64,000 nt of DNA from Oscillospiraceae bacterium (GTDB lineage: Bacteria; Bacillota; Clostridia; Oscillospirales; CAG-272). The notes beneath the pieces are model-generated. The model had not been told where the DNA came from. It saw only the letters and a list, made by a program, of their open reading frames with translations, and searched no databases. The DNA lies in contig SVUJ01000004.1 of the NCBI GenBank assembly GCA_015063305.1, positions 1-64,000 on the forward strand. The letters run 5' to 3'. The position numbers and the translations under genes were made by a program. This document shows, piece by piece, positions 8,587 to 17,780 of this stretch (position 1 is the stretch's first letter; each line of letters opens with the position of its first letter).

Positions 8587-10998
8587 ATGAAATATATTGA
8601 AAGTAACTGTTCTATAGAGCTTTCTGTGAGAGAGCTTTGCGCCCGCGCGTTTTTGAGCGGGGATCTCGATAAGCGTCCGCATAGTTCGCTTGACGCTATG
8701 AGGGTCGGCGCTGAGATACATAAAAAGATACAGAATGAAGCGGGAGCCACTTATAGCCCCGAGGTGCAGCTCGTAAACACTTTTTCCTATGACGGAATAT
8801 ATTATACTGTCAGCGGAAGGGCTGACGGTGTGATAAGGACGGCTGACGGATTTATCATAGACGAGATAAAGAGCGTTCGCGGATTTGATTTTCTCGCGCC
8901 GCCCAGAGATATATTTGTGGCCCAGATGAAGTGCTACGCCTATTTTCTGGCTTGCAGAGAAGAGCTTGGCACTATCGGCGGAAGGATAAGTTACGTAAAT
9001 TCCGAGAATGGCAAGATAAAATATTTCAATTACCGCTATAGCTTTGAGGAGCTTCGCCTTTGGTACCGTGACGTTATATCAAGGATAAGCACTACGGCAA
9101 AGTTTATAAAGCACAGGCAAGAGGAGCTTTTGCCCGTTGCTCGTAACGCCGTCTTCCCCTACGGAGAGCTCAGAGAGGGTCAGGAGCTTATGATAAGGGA
9201 ATGGTATGGCTCGATAAAAAGGGGAGAGCGCTTTTTTGCCTGCGCTCCCACGGGGATAGGAAAGACGATGTCGGCGCTCTATCCCGCGGTCCGCGCCCTT
9301 GGCGCGGATATGGCCGATAAGATATTTTATCTCACGGCAAAATCAAGCACAAGACGAGAGGCGTATCGCGCCGCGGGAATGATATTTGAGGCGGGAACGC
9401 ATCTGCGAACGGTGGTGCTCAGCGCAAAGGAGCAGGTATGTCTTTGCGCAGCGAGGATAAGCGGCAAGTCGGGAGATATCTGCAACGGTAGGGAGTGCGA
9501 GTTTGCGCGCGGATATTACGACAGGGCGCAGCAGGCGGTATTCGAGCTGCTTTCGCGTCAGGGCGGATTTACCCGCCGCATCATAAACGAGGTGGCGCTG
9601 AAATACAGAGTTTGCCCTTATGAGCTATCCCTCGACCTCTCCGAATACTGCGATATAATAATATGCGATTATAATTACGTATTCGACCCTACGGTATATC
9701 TGAGAAGATATTTTGGCGAGATGGGAGAGCGGGGAAGATATCTCTTCCTTGTTGACGAGGCGCACAATCTGCCCGATAGAGCGAGGGATATGTATTCGGC
9801 GACCTTGCGCCGTTCTCAGTTTGAGAGGATATACGCCCACATAGATCCCGAGCAAAAGGATATTGACCTTGTATTTGAAAGAATGATAATGGCGCTTCGC
9901 GCCTCAAGAAGGCTTTGCAAAGATAATCTTGTTAAGACCGAGCATGGAGAAGAGAGAGGCTTTTATATGAATTCCTCGCTCCCCGAGGGTATTATGAGTG
10001 AGCTTGAGAATTTCAGGCAGGAGTGCGACAAATGGCTCAGGAAAAACAAAGAGAGCCATCTTGCGCCCGAGATCGAGAATTTGCTCTCCGAGGTGCGGCG
10101 TTATCTCACGGTATGCGAATATTTTGATGAAAGATTTTTGTTCTATATCGAGATATCGGGTGGGGACACCCTGTTTAAGGTCTATTGCCTTGATCCGTCG
10201 TATATAATGGACGTTCTGCAGAACAGGGCGGTGGCGACCGCGCTCTTTTCGGCGACCCTTGCGCCGATGGATTATTTCACCGACGTTTTGGGCGGCGGTG
10301 ATAAGGCGAACGCCATATCTCTCCCCTCTCCATTTGACACCGATAATCTCTGTGTGGCGGTGGCTGGGTATCTGAGCACGAGATACGAGGACAGAAAGAA
10401 AAATATAAACAGATACGTGTCGGCGATAGCGGCGTCGATATGCGCGAGGGCGGGGAACTACATTGTGTATTTTCCGTCGTACGAGGTGCTCCGTGATGTG
10501 TCGGCGGCGTTTGTGAAGAAGTATCCCGATGTGAAGATCATAGCCCAAAGACGGGATATGAGCGCAAAGGAAAGAGAAGAATTTATAGATAGCTTCAAGG
10601 AAGACACGGGAAAGCTGAGGATAGGATTCTGCGTTTTGGGCGGTTCTTTTGGAGAGGGCATCGACCTTCCCGGAAGCAGACTTATAGGAACGGTGATATT
10701 CGGTGTTGGACTTCCCGGACTTTCAAACGAAAAGAACATAATAAAAGAGCATTTTGACACAAGGGACAACTGCGGATATGATTATGCCTACACCTTCCCC
10801 GGAATGAACAACGTGCTTCAGGCGGCGGGGCGAGTGATAAGGCGAGAAGAGGACAGGGGTATAGTTGTACTTGTTGACGACCGCTATACCGAGGAAAAAT
10901 ACAGGACCCTGTTTCCCGAGCATTGGAAAAACATAAAATATGCAACAAATGCAAGTTTTCTTGCAGAAAGCGTCAAAAACTTCTGGGAAAAAGTTTAA
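8587..10998 (+). CDS. XPD/DinG-like iron-sulfur DNA helicase with N-terminal PD-(D/E)XK nuclease domain
   Basis: An 803-residue superfamily-2 helicase. Residues ~1-150 form a Cas4/RecB-like nuclease fold with D80 in ADGVIR and the pair E93/K95 in IIDEIKSV. The helicase core follows: Walker A CAPTGIGKT (~219-227), four clustered cysteines (~285/287, 299, 304, 343) suited to a 4Fe-4S domain as in XPD/DinG, a DEAH box (VDEAHN, ~389-394), and a C-terminal helicase_C_2 domain ending in NVLQAAGRVIRREEDRG. It probably unwinds DNA 5'-3' during repair and may cut it. The second ATG (MKYIES) was chosen because GGAGGG lies just upstream; the first in-frame ATG overlaps that site. Confidence 0.86.
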   Translation: MKYIESNCSIELSVRELCARAFLSGDLDKRPHSSLDAMRVGAEIHKKIQNEAGATYSPEVQLVNTFSYDGIYYTVSGRADGVIRTADGFIIDEIKSVRGFDFLAPPRDIFVAQMKCYAYFLACREELGTIGGRISYVNSENGKIKYFNYRYSFEELRLWYRDVISRISTTAKFIKHRQEELLPVARNAVFPYGELREGQELMIREWYGSIKRGERFFACAPTGIGKTMSALYPAVRALGADMADKIFYLTAKSSTRREAYRAAGMIFEAGTHLRTVVLSAKEQVCLCAARISGKSGDICNGRECEFARGYYDRAQQAVFELLSRQGGFTRRIINEVALKYRVCPYELSLDLSEYCDIIICDYNYVFDPTVYLRRYFGEMGERGRYLFLVDEAHNLPDRARDMYSATLRRSQFERIYAHIDPEQKDIDLVFERMIMALRASRRLCKDNLVKTEHGEERGFYMNSSLPEGIMSELENFRQECDKWLRKNKESHLAPEIENLLSEVRRYLTVCEYFDERFLFYIEISGGDTLFKVYCLDPSYIMDVLQNRAVATALFSATLAPMDYFTDVLGGGDKANAISLPSPFDTDNLCVAVAGYLSTRYEDRKKNINRYVSAIAASICARAGNYIVYFPSYEVLRDVSAAFVKKYPDVKIIAQRRDMSAKEREEFIDSFKEDTGKLRIGFCVLGGSFGEGIDLPGSRLIGTVIFGVGLPGLSNEKNIIKEHFDTRDNCGYDYAYTFPGMNNVLQAAGRVIRREEDRGIVVLVDDRYTEEKYRTLFPEHWKNIKYATNASFLAESVKNFWEKV

Positions 10999-11043
10999 AA
11001 TGTGTATGAAATATTAATTTTCTGCATAATTGAAAAATAAATC

Positions 11044-11072
11044 TTGCTTTTCGGAAAGACCTGTGATATAAT
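11044..11072 (+). promoter_or_regulatory. SigA-type promoter of the class I aminotransferase gene
   Basis: TTGCTT (11044-11049), a 17-bp spacer and TATAAT (11067-11072), followed by a ~70-nt leader. Confidence 0.7.
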
Positions 11073-11146
11073 TCAACAAGCGCGTAAGTATGCGCTTTTT
11101 GAAGAAAAATAAGGATGTTACGTCTTTTTATACACAGGGGGAAACC

Positions 11147-12427
11147 ATGAATTATTTGCATACGACAAAGCGGGAACTTGCAAAAGAAAAAGCGCACGTT
11201 GAGGCGCAGTATGATATACTTAAAGGAAAAAATCTCTCTCTTGACCTCTCAAGAGGAAAGCCCAGCAAAAAGCAGACTGATACCGTTATGGGTATGCTCA
11301 CCTGTCTTTCGACGTCTGAGGACTGCAAGAGCGAGTCGGGTGTGGACTGCCTTAACTATGGCGTTCTTGACGGTATTCCCGAGGCGAAAAGGATTTTTTC
11401 TGAAATATTTGATATACCGATGAAAAATATAGTGATCGGCGGGAACTCGTCGCTGAATATGATGTACGATGCAGTTGCAAGAGCTATGCTCTACGGTGTT
11501 GTTGGCTCGGAGAAGCCTTGGGCGGCGCAGGGCAAGGTCAAATTCCTTTGCCCCGTTCCCGGATATGACCGACATTTCGCTGTAACTCAGTCGCTCGGCG
11601 TTGAGCTGATAAACGTTGATATGACTCCAACAGGCCCTGATATGGACACCGTTGAGAGGCTTGTTGCATCTGATCCTTTGATAAAGGGTATGTGGTGCTG
11701 TCCTAAATACTCTAACCCCGACGGATATACCTATTCCGATGAGACTGTCGAGCGCCTTGCGGCTATGAAGACCGCCGCTCCCGATTTCAGAATATTCTGG
11801 GATAACGCTTACGCTATACACGATATTTACGAGGACAGAGCCGACACTCTTGCCGATATCTTCAAGCTCTGCGAGAAGCACGGCACACAGAACAGAGTAT
11901 TCTATTTCGCGTCTACCTCGAAGATATCCTTCCCCGGTGCGGGAGTTGCTATGCTCGCGGCATCCGATGAGAACCTCGCGCAGATAAGACCCATAATGGC
12001 TATCCAGACTATCGGTTCGGATAAGATAAATCAGATAAGACACGCAAGATACTTCAAGAGCGCGGCGAATATACTCGAGCATATGAAGCTCCTTGCGGGT
12101 ATGATCAGACCGAAGTTTGAGATAGTTAACAGAGTTCTCACAGAAGAGCTTGGTGGAACGGGAGCTGCTAAGTGGACCGATCCCAACGGTGGATATTTTA
12201 TAAGCCTTTACGTTGAGAAGGGCTGTGCTAAGAGGACTTACCAGCTTTGTAAGGAGGCGGGTGTTGTGCTCACTCCCGTTGGAGCTACCTATCCTTACGG
12301 AAAAGACCCCGACGACAGCAACATAAGAATAGCGCCCACATTCCCCACAGAGGGAGAGCTTGAGGAGGCTATGAACGTACTTGCCGTTTGCGTAAAGCTT
12401 GCTGTGCTTGAAAAGCTTTTGGGCTGA
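11147..12427 (+). CDS. PLP-dependent class I aminotransferase, probable aspartate aminotransferase
   Basis: A 426-residue fold-type I aminotransferase of the subgroup annotated as aspartate aminotransferase (Asp_aminotransf family, subgroup Ic). Family features: [10 protein letters not shown] near the N-terminus, [16 protein letters not shown], the [18 protein letters not shown] segment, [12 protein letters not shown] with the PLP-contacting Asp and Tyr, the Schiff-base lysine in [12 protein letters not shown], and the substrate-binding Arg in [11 protein letters not shown]. It would interconvert aspartate/2-oxoglutarate and oxaloacetate/glutamate in the cytosol. The ATG preceded by cagggggaaacc was chosen over an upstream in-frame start. 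It has its own promoter and terminator. Confidence 0.86.
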   Translation: MNYLHTTKRELAKEKAHVEAQYDILKGKNLSLDLSRGKPSKKQTDTVMGMLTCLSTSEDCKSESGVDCLNYGVLDGIPEAKRIFSEIFDIPMKNIVIGGNSSLNMMYDAVARAMLYGVVGSEKPWAAQGKVKFLCPVPGYDRHFAVTQSLGVELINVDMTPTGPDMDTVERLVASDPLIKGMWCCPKYSNPDGYTYSDETVERLAAMKTAAPDFRIFWDNAYAIHDIYEDRADTLADIFKLCEKHGTQNRVFYFASTSKISFPGAGVAMLAASDENLAQIRPIMAIQTIGSDKINQIRHARYFKSAANILEHMKLLAGMIRPKFEIVNRVLTEELGGTGAAKWTDPNGGYFISLYVEKGCAKRTYQLCKEAGVVLTPVGATYPYGKDPDDSNIRIAPTFPTEGELEEAMNVLAVCVKLAVLEKLLG

Positions 12428-12452
12428 TTTTACAAAGAGGAAAACTCTTTTT

Positions 12453-12475
12453 GGGGGCTTGCAAAGCCCCCTTTT
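12453..12475 (+). terminator. Terminator after the aminotransferase gene
   Basis: Stem gggggctt/aagccccc with a gca loop (12453-12471) followed by TTTT. Confidence 0.82.
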
Positions 12476-12513
12476 ATCTACTTTCATATATAAGCTGAAA
12501 CGGAGGTGAGGCT

Positions 12514-13479
12514 GTGAAGCGCACACAGAGGAACACGAATCCCTATGAGTTTACCGATACGAATAAAAGATACTACACCTATGATTACTATCTCAGGCGT
12601 ACCTTTGGCGGTAAGTGCGCCAAGATACCGATAGACGCGGGATTTACCTGTCCGAATATAGACGGCAGGTGCGGCGTTGGCGGCTGTATATACTGCTCCT
12701 CGCGCGGAAGCGGAGATTTTGCCGAGAGGGCGGAGGTGTCGATAGCCGAGCAGTATGAGAGGGGGCGGGAGAGGATATCCTCAAAGTGGGACGTTACACG
12801 GTGTATCCCTTATTTTCAGGCGCACACCAACACCTACGCTCCGATAGAGGTGCTCAGAGAAAAGTACGAGGAAGCGTTAGCCCTTGACGGTGTGGTCGGT
12901 CTTAATATCGCGACGAGAGCCGATTGCATAGACCCCGAGATAGCCGAATATCTTGCTGATATCGCAAACAGAACTGTGCTTACCGTTGAGCTTGGACTTC
13001 AGACCTCTGACGATACGGTAGCCGACTTTATAAACAGGGGACACAGTTTTGCCGATTTTTGCCGTGGCTACAGGCTGCTTCGTGAGGCGTCCGAGAAGAT
13101 AAATATATGTGTTCACATCATTTTCGGTCTTCCGGGTGAGGACAGAGAGGGTATGATGAGGACTGTGCGCGACGTTGCGGCGCTTGAGCCCGATCAGGTG
13201 AAGATACATCTTTTGCACGTCATTCGAGGAACGCGTATGGCGGAAATATACGAGAGCGGAGAATATACCCCGCTTGGCAAGGAAGAATACGTCGCGCTTG
13301 TGGCTGACGCGATAGAGCTTCTGCCGCCCGAAACAGTGGTGGCGCGTGTTACGGGTGACGGTATGGCGGACGAGCTGTTAGCTCCCGAATGGAGCAGAAA
13401 AAAGGTGTCTGTGATAAACGATATCGATAAATTGCTCTTTGCGCGGGATAGCTTTCAGGGTAAATCTTATCTCAAATGA
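12514..13479 (+). CDS. Radical SAM protein, TIGR01212/YhcC-like
   Basis: A 321-residue radical SAM enzyme. The cluster-binding cysteines lie in GFTCPNIDGRCGVGGCIYCS, followed by RGSGDF, typical of the TIGR01212 (YhcC) family. Downstream SAM-barrel segments include YFQAHTNTYAP, GLNIATRADCI, VELGLQTSDD, INICVHIIFGLPGE and VKIHLLHVIRGT. The family's substrate is not firmly established; an RNA or tRNA modification role has been suggested. A GTG start is used, placed by GGAGG seven bases upstream and by the family N-terminus (RYYTYDYYLRRTFG). It stands alone. Confidence 0.86.
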   Translation: MKRTQRNTNPYEFTDTNKRYYTYDYYLRRTFGGKCAKIPIDAGFTCPNIDGRCGVGGCIYCSSRGSGDFAERAEVSIAEQYERGRERISSKWDVTRCIPYFQAHTNTYAPIEVLREKYEEALALDGVVGLNIATRADCIDPEIAEYLADIANRTVLTVELGLQTSDDTVADFINRGHSFADFCRGYRLLREASEKINICVHIIFGLPGEDREGMMRTVRDVAALEPDQVKIHLLHVIRGTRMAEIYESGEYTPLGKEEYVALVADAIELLPPETVVARVTGDGMADELLAPEWSRKKVSVINDIDKLLFARDSFQGKSYLK

Positions 13480-13540
13480 GTATTAATAGTCCGTTATCGG
13501 TAAAAAATAGTGAGAAAGACAATTTTTTCACAAATAACTC

Positions 13541-13569
13541 TTGATATATTTTTTTATTTATGGTATAGT
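13541..13569 (+). promoter_or_regulatory. SigA-type promoter of pgk-tpiA
   Basis: TTGATA (13541-13546), a 17-bp T-rich spacer and TATAGT (13564-13569), 39 bp upstream of the pgk ATG. Confidence 0.72.
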
Positions 13570-13607
13570 AATTAGGTAGAAAATTTTTGAAAGGTGGATA
13601 TATAACG

Positions 13608-14906
13608 ATGACCTATAACAAGAAAAACATTGAAGACGTTGAAGTTGCCGGCAAGAAAATACTTGTTCGCTGCGATTTTAACGTTCCGCTTAAGGATGGC
13701 AAGATAACCTCCGACAAGAGAATAGTTGAGGCTCTTCCCACAATTAAGTATCTTCTCTCAAAGGGCGCAAAGCTTATTCTTTGCTCTCATATGGGCAAGC
13801 CCCACGCTATCCTTACCGAGGGCTTCGGTCTTACAAAGAAGGAGAAGCAGAAGGTCGAGGCGCTTCCCGCAGAGGAGCAGGCAGCTGCAAAGGCAGAGCT
13901 TCTTAAGAAGGCTCTTGGCGATAAGCAGAAGTTTACTCTTAAGCCTGTTGCAGACAGACTTAACGAGCTTCTCGGCGATAAGGTCACCTTCGCTGAGGAT
14001 ATAATCGGTCCTGACGCTAAGGCTAAGGTTGCGGCTCTTAAGGAAGGCGAGGCTGTTCTTCTGGAGAACGTTCGCTTTGACGCAAGAGAAACAAAGAACG
14101 GCGCTGACTTCGCGAATGAGCTTGCTGATTACGCAGAGCTCTTCGTAAACGACGCGTTCGGTACTGCTCACCGCGCTCACGCATCTACCGCAGGTGTTGC
14201 TGATTATCTTCCCGCTGTCTGCGGATACCTCATTCAGAAGGAGATATCCGTTATGGGTAAGGCATTGGCTGATCCCGCTCGTCCCTTCGTTGCAATACTC
14301 GGAGGAGCTAAGGTCTCGGATAAGATAGGCGTTATCAACAACCTTATCGAAAAGGTAGATACCCTTATCATCGGCGGCGGTATGGCATACACATTCTTCA
14401 AGGCTCAGGGCCACAACATCGGTAACTCGCTCTGCGAGGAAGACAAGCTCGAGCTTGCTAACGAGATGGTTGCAAAGGCTCACGCAAAGGGTGTTAACTT
14501 CCTTCTCCCCGTTGACAATACCATCGGCAGAGAGTACAACGAGAACACCGAGCATATGGTTATCTACTCCGATAGCATTCCGGACGGTTGGATGGGACTT
14601 GATATAGGTCCTGTTACCCGTGAGCTCTTCGCTAAGACCATAAAGGGAGCCGGAACTGTTGTATGGAACGGACCGATGGGTGTTTCCGAGTGGAAGAACT
14701 TCGCTGCGGGAACTGAGGGTGTTGCGGCAGCAGTAGCTGAGAGCGGCGCTATATCTATAATCGGCGGCGGTGACTCGGCGGCGGCTGTAGAAAAGCTTGG
14801 ATACGCAGACAAGATGACCCACATCTCCACAGGTGGCGGCGCATCTCTTGAGTTCCTTGAGGGACTTGAGCTTCCCGGTATCGCATGCCTTATGGACAAG
14901 GAATAA
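13608..14906 (+). CDS. pgk: Phosphoglycerate kinase
   Basis: A 432-residue glycolytic kinase converting 1,3-bisphosphoglycerate and ADP to 3-phosphoglycerate and ATP. Signature segments are [56 protein letters not shown], and the C-terminal nucleotide site [13 protein letters not shown] with [15 protein letters not shown]. It is longer than the ~395-residue typical form because of a lysine/alanine-rich insertion after the SHMGKP motif (about residues 63-103, [20 protein letters not shown]); I believe similar insertions occur in related Clostridia. The ATG after aaaggtgg was chosen; an upstream in-frame TTG overlaps that site. It forms a two-gene unit with tpiA and uses heavily biased codons, suggesting high expression. 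Confidence 0.96.
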   Translation: MTYNKKNIEDVEVAGKKILVRCDFNVPLKDGKITSDKRIVEALPTIKYLLSKGAKLILCSHMGKPHAILTEGFGLTKKEKQKVEALPAEEQAAAKAELLKKALGDKQKFTLKPVADRLNELLGDKVTFAEDIIGPDAKAKVAALKEGEAVLLENVRFDARETKNGADFANELADYAELFVNDAFGTAHRAHASTAGVADYLPAVCGYLIQKEISVMGKALADPARPFVAILGGAKVSDKIGVINNLIEKVDTLIIGGGMAYTFFKAQGHNIGNSLCEEDKLELANEMVAKAHAKGVNFLLPVDNTIGREYNENTEHMVIYSDSIPDGWMGLDIGPVTRELFAKTIKGAGTVVWNGPMGVSEWKNFAAGTEGVAAAVAESGAISIIGGGDSAAAVEKLGYADKMTHISTGGGASLEFLEGLELPGIACLMDKE

Positions 14907-14937
14907 TCAGGAAACGATTAAAGCATAAGCTAAACAG

Positions 14938-14968
14938 AATACCGCCAAAGGAAAGCTTTGGCGGTATT
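14938..14968 (+). terminator. Hairpin between pgk and tpiA
   Basis: A 13-bp perfect stem (14938-14950 with 14956-14968) and a gaaag loop. Only an A/T stretch without a clean T-run follows, so it is more likely an mRNA-stabilising or partially terminating element than a full stop. Confidence 0.65.
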
Positions 14969-14999
14969 ATTAAGGAAGATAAAGAAAGGAATTTTGATT

Positions 15000-15767
15000 A
15001 TGAATCCCGCAAAAAGAAGAACAGTAATTGCCGGTAACTGGAAGATGAACTTCACTCCCGACGAGGCAACAGCATTCATCAATGAGATAAAGCCTATGGT
15101 AGCAGGAAAGGATAACTGCGACGTTATCTTCTGCGCTCCTTACGTAACTATATCCGCGGCTATGAAGGCTGCAGAGGGCTCTAACATAAAGATAGGAGCT
15201 GAGAACGTTCACTACGAGGAGAAGGGTGCTTACACAGGTGAGGTATCCGCAAAGATGCTCAAGGCTATCGGAGTTGAGTACGTTATAATCGGCCACAGCG
15301 AAAGACGTCAGTATTTCGGCGAGACCGACACAACGGTAAATCTTCGCACAAAGGCTGCGCTTGCAGCAGGTATGAAGGTTATCCTTTGCCTTGGTGAGGT
15401 CAAGGAGCAGAGACTTGCAGGTATCACCAACGAGGTAGTTGCTATGCAGACCAAGCTCGACCTTGCAGACGTTGACGCAGAGGCGCTCAAGAACGTTATC
15501 ATCGCATACGAGCCTGTATGGGCGATCGGAACGGGACTTACCGCAACTCCCGAGCAGGCAGAGGAGACCTGCGGCGAGATCCGCAAGGTCCTTGCTGATA
15601 TGTACGGAGCAGAGGCTGCAGAGGGTGTTACCATTCAGTACGGCGGTTCTATGAACGACGCAAACGCAGCAGAGCTTCTCGCAAAGCCCAACGTTGACGG
15701 CGGACTTATCGGCGGAGCATCTTTGGTTGCAAAGAAGTTCACAGCAATAGTTGACGCTGCTCAGTAA
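15000..15767 (+). CDS. tpiA: Triosephosphate isomerase
   Basis: A 255-residue TIM-barrel enzyme interconverting dihydroxyacetone phosphate and glyceraldehyde-3-phosphate. Catalytic residues are visible: the Lys in AGNWKMN, the His in IIGHSERRQYFGE, and the Glu in IAYEPVWAIGTG. Phosphate-binding IQYGGSMN and GLIGGASL follow. The ATG was chosen from AAAGGA six to seven bases upstream and from the family N-terminus. It is the second gene of the pgk-tpiA unit, and gap and gpm are not in the window. Confidence 0.97.
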   Translation: MNPAKRRTVIAGNWKMNFTPDEATAFINEIKPMVAGKDNCDVIFCAPYVTISAAMKAAEGSNIKIGAENVHYEEKGAYTGEVSAKMLKAIGVEYVIIGHSERRQYFGETDTTVNLRTKAALAAGMKVILCLGEVKEQRLAGITNEVVAMQTKLDLADVDAEALKNVIIAYEPVWAIGTGLTATPEQAEETCGEIRKVLADMYGAEAAEGVTIQYGGSMNDANAAELLAKPNVDGGLIGGASLVAKKFTAIVDAAQ

Positions 15768-15791
15768 TTAAAATTTAGTAATTATAAAAGA

Positions 15792-15820
15792 ACAGCCGCA
15801 GATTTCTGCGGTTGTTTTTT
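15792..15820 (+). terminator. Terminator after tpiA
   Basis: A 10-bp stem (15792-15801 with 15806-15815, one G-T pair), an attt loop and a run of T to 15820. Confidence 0.88.
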
Positions 15821-15871
15821 CGCCGACGACCGATGTGTATGGTATAATAAAGAAGTATATTAGGAGAAGTT

Positions 15872-16813
15872 ATGTTAAAAAATAAATGGCTTATTATTTC
15901 GCTTTCGGTCACTCTTCTTTTGATTTTGGGGCTCGGCGTGTTTTTTGGAATTCGTGCAAAAAACAAAATCACCTTTACGGTGGGTGACTCGCTCCCGGAC
16001 GGCGGCGGAAGGGTAGCGCACGTTATCCTTCTCGGCGGACAGTCAAACGCCTCAGGGTGCAGCCACGACGAGTACCTACGCCAAAACGTGGGAGAAGAAA
16101 AGTATGCCGAATACGACGGCGGATACGAAAATGTTTATATCAACTATTACGTTTCCGACCACAATGTTTCGGGCGAATTTGTGAGGTGCAAAACAAATCA
16201 GGGTGAGCTTGGCTGTTGCTTTGGTCCGGAGCTCGGCATGGCTGAAAGGCTTCATAACGATTACCCTGAGGAGGAGTTCTTTATCATCAAATGCGCGTGG
16301 GGCGGCACTAACCTCTTTGAACAGTGGCTCTCGCCGTCAAGTAGCGGAAAAACGGGAGATCTTTATAAGAAATTCGCCGCGTTTGTCGATGCTAATATAA
16401 AGTATCTTGAATCAAAGAATTACGACGTAAAAATTGAGGGAATGTGCTGGATGCAGGGAGAGTCCGACTCTTTTGACGAAAACCATGCAACGGGCTATGC
16501 CGACAATCTCACAAATTTCATAAAGGATATTCGCAAAAGCTATGAAAAATATGCCTCCGACGACGGTATAATTTTCGTTGATGCGTATATTGCCGATCTC
16601 CCGAGTTTTTGGGTTTACGGCGCCCTTGTCAACGAATCAAAGCGTCAAGTGGCGGAATCCGACCCGAAAAACCTTCTTATTGATACGATCTCCCACGGAC
16701 TCGACACGACAAAGGAGCCAACCGACCAGCCTGACATCCCGCACTATGACTCGATGAGTCAAATAAAGCTCGGTCACCTTTTCGCCGCGGAGATTGGAAA
16801 ATTCATCGACTGA
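15872..16813 (+). CDS. Membrane-anchored SGNH/SASA-type carbohydrate esterase
   Basis: A 313-residue protein with an N-terminal membrane anchor or uncleaved signal (WLIISLSVTLLLILGLGVFF) and an extracytoplasmic esterase domain. The fold matches the SASA (sialate O-acetylesterase-like, CE6-like) group: block I LLGGQSNASG with the nucleophile Ser, KCAWGGTNL with the oxyanion Gly, block III CWMQGESD, and the C-terminal Asp/His region in DIPHYDSMSQIKLG. It probably deacetylates host- or plant-derived sugars such as acetylated xylan or sialic acid at the cell surface, although the substrate is inferred. It is a single gene between terminators; GGAG precedes the ATG. Confidence 0.78.
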   Translation: MLKNKWLIISLSVTLLLILGLGVFFGIRAKNKITFTVGDSLPDGGGRVAHVILLGGQSNASGCSHDEYLRQNVGEEKYAEYDGGYENVYINYYVSDHNVSGEFVRCKTNQGELGCCFGPELGMAERLHNDYPEEEFFIIKCAWGGTNLFEQWLSPSSSGKTGDLYKKFAAFVDANIKYLESKNYDVKIEGMCWMQGESDSFDENHATGYADNLTNFIKDIRKSYEKYASDDGIIFVDAYIADLPSFWVYGALVNESKRQVAESDPKNLLIDTISHGLDTTKEPTDQPDIPHYDSMSQIKLGHLFAAEIGKFID

Positions 16814-16816
16814 CCC

Positions 16817-16865
16817 AAAAGAGCAAGAACAGAGGATTTTGATCCTTCTATCCTTGCTCTTTTTT
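16817..16865. terminator. Bidirectional terminator between the esterase and SLOG genes
   Basis: An interrupted stem pairs aaaagagcaag (16817-16827) with cttgctcttttt, with an inner aggat/atcct pairing. T-runs on both strands suit these convergent genes. Confidence 0.82.
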
Positions 16866-17337
16866 ATTTTAATATCATAGTAAGTCTATCGTTACCTATG
16901 TTAAGCACCTTAACCCCTTTGCTCTGAGCATATTTCATAGCCTTGTATGCTCCGCCCGACTCATTTTGAACATAGGTGATAACAAGGTCGCTGTTTTCTA
17001 TCATCCATTCGTTTCTCTTAGTGATAGCCGCCTTAAAATGCTGTTTGCCCTCTACGGGAATGATGACTTCACCATAATATTTCTCGTAATATTCTATGTC
17101 TTTGACAACGTAAGGAAGTGTAAGTATAAGGGCGCAGGTTTCCTCACCCACGCGGTGTTGAACTCGTTTTATTACCGATGCGACCGAAATATCGAAGTCG
17201 CCGTTTCGTCCCACGTAGAACTCCACGAATTGGTGATTTCTTATAAGCGTGTCAACAATATCTTCAAGTTTTTTCTCTAAATCTCTTATTGAATACAAGG
17301 TTCTGTGACCGAAAAAAGAAACTCTGTAAGGGAACAT
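16864..17337 (-). CDS. SLOG-family (DUF1273/YpsA-like) nucleotide-binding protein
   Basis: A 157-residue Rossmann-like protein of the SLOG superfamily, related to YpsA and DprA/LOG. The N-terminal VSFFGHRTL carries the GHR signature, and the C-terminal SDLVITYVQNESGGAYKAM holds the ESGGAY nucleotide-loop motif. The central glycine loop is unusual (VGRNGDFD instead of GGAxGxD). SLOG proteins are proposed to bind nucleotide-derived ligands, and the cellular role is unknown. The second ATG (MFPYRV) was chosen since GGAG lies six bases upstream; the first overlaps it. A terminator-like hairpin immediately precedes the ribosome-binding site. A second SLOG paralogue is at 53159-53629. Confidence 0.76.
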   Translation of the reverse strand: MFPYRVSFFGHRTLYSIRDLEKKLEDIVDTLIRNHQFVEFYVGRNGDFDISVASVIKRVQHRVGEETCALILTLPYVVKDIEYYEKYYGEVIIPVEGKQHFKAAITKRNEWMIENSDLVITYVQNESGGAYKAMKYAQSKGVKVLNIGNDRLTMILK

Positions 17338-17347
17338 ATCCATCTCC

Positions 17348-17383
17348 AAAAATAAAAAAGTGCGCCAACCGAAGCCGACGCAC
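17348..17383 (-). promoter_or_regulatory. Attenuator-like terminator hairpin in the SLOG leader
   Basis: On the minus strand, gtgcgtcggc pairs with gttggcgcac around a TTCG tetraloop (17360-17383). A T-run follows directly (17348-17359) and the GGAG of the SLOG gene comes next. A TATAAT lies about 50 bp further upstream on the same strand (17434-17439). This is the layout of an intrinsic terminator inside a leader, so expression may be controlled by attenuation. No antiterminator partner or ligand domain was assigned. Confidence 0.6.
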
Positions 17384-17407
17384 CGAAAAACGCAAACCCC
17401 GATTGTC

Positions 17408-17555
17408 GCCAAACAAATCGAAATAAAATATGCATTATAGCACATATTTAAGTCGTGGAATTTGCATTTTTACCAAATTCGTATAACTTAAATATGCGCA
17501 TAAAAAAGTATAGTATTCCTAAAAATACCTCTATCTTTTATTCGATTTGTTTGGC
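17408..17555. repeat. Long inverted repeat around the SLOG promoter
   Basis: A 15-bp perfect arm pair, gccaaacaaatcgaa (17408-17422) with ttcgatttgtttggc (17541-17555), plus an inner pair catatttaagt (17443-17453) with acttaaatatg (17486-17496). Spacing differs between the arms (20 bp on the left, 44 bp on the right), so it looks like an inverted duplication with an indel. It spans the minus-strand -10 of the SLOG gene. Confidence 0.7.
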
Positions 17556-17659
17556 AAATTTATTATATCACACAAAAATGTATTTGTAAACAAGAAAATA
17601 AAAATAGGGAATAAAAGTTTAATCTAAGTGGTACGTGCAAATAAGGCAAACTAAAAAAA

Positions 17660-17771
17660 GCCTTCTCCTGTGGGAGAAGGGGGACCACGAAGTGGTGGAT
17701 GAGGAGTTAGTTTAAGTTAAGAACACCTCATCCGTCGCCTGACGGCGCCACCTTCTCCCACTGGAGAAGGC
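17660..17771. repeat. Family-B palindromic element, copy 1
   Basis: 112-bp element: terminal hairpin 1 (ccttctcctgtgggagaagg), hairpin 2 (accacgaagtggt), inner arm atgagg, A/T-rich linker, inner arm cctcat, hairpin 2' (cgtcgcctgacggcg) and hairpin 1' (ccttctcccactggagaagg). It is non-coding. Ten bases (tttttataa and its border) separate it from a family-A element. Confidence 0.87.
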
Positions 17772-17780
17772 TTTTTATAA

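Noticed and set aside
11249-12526. 425-codon frame antisense to the aminotransferase gene
   Set aside because: Low-complexity shadow frame, no ribosome-binding site, and the sense frame is clearly a PLP aminotransferase.
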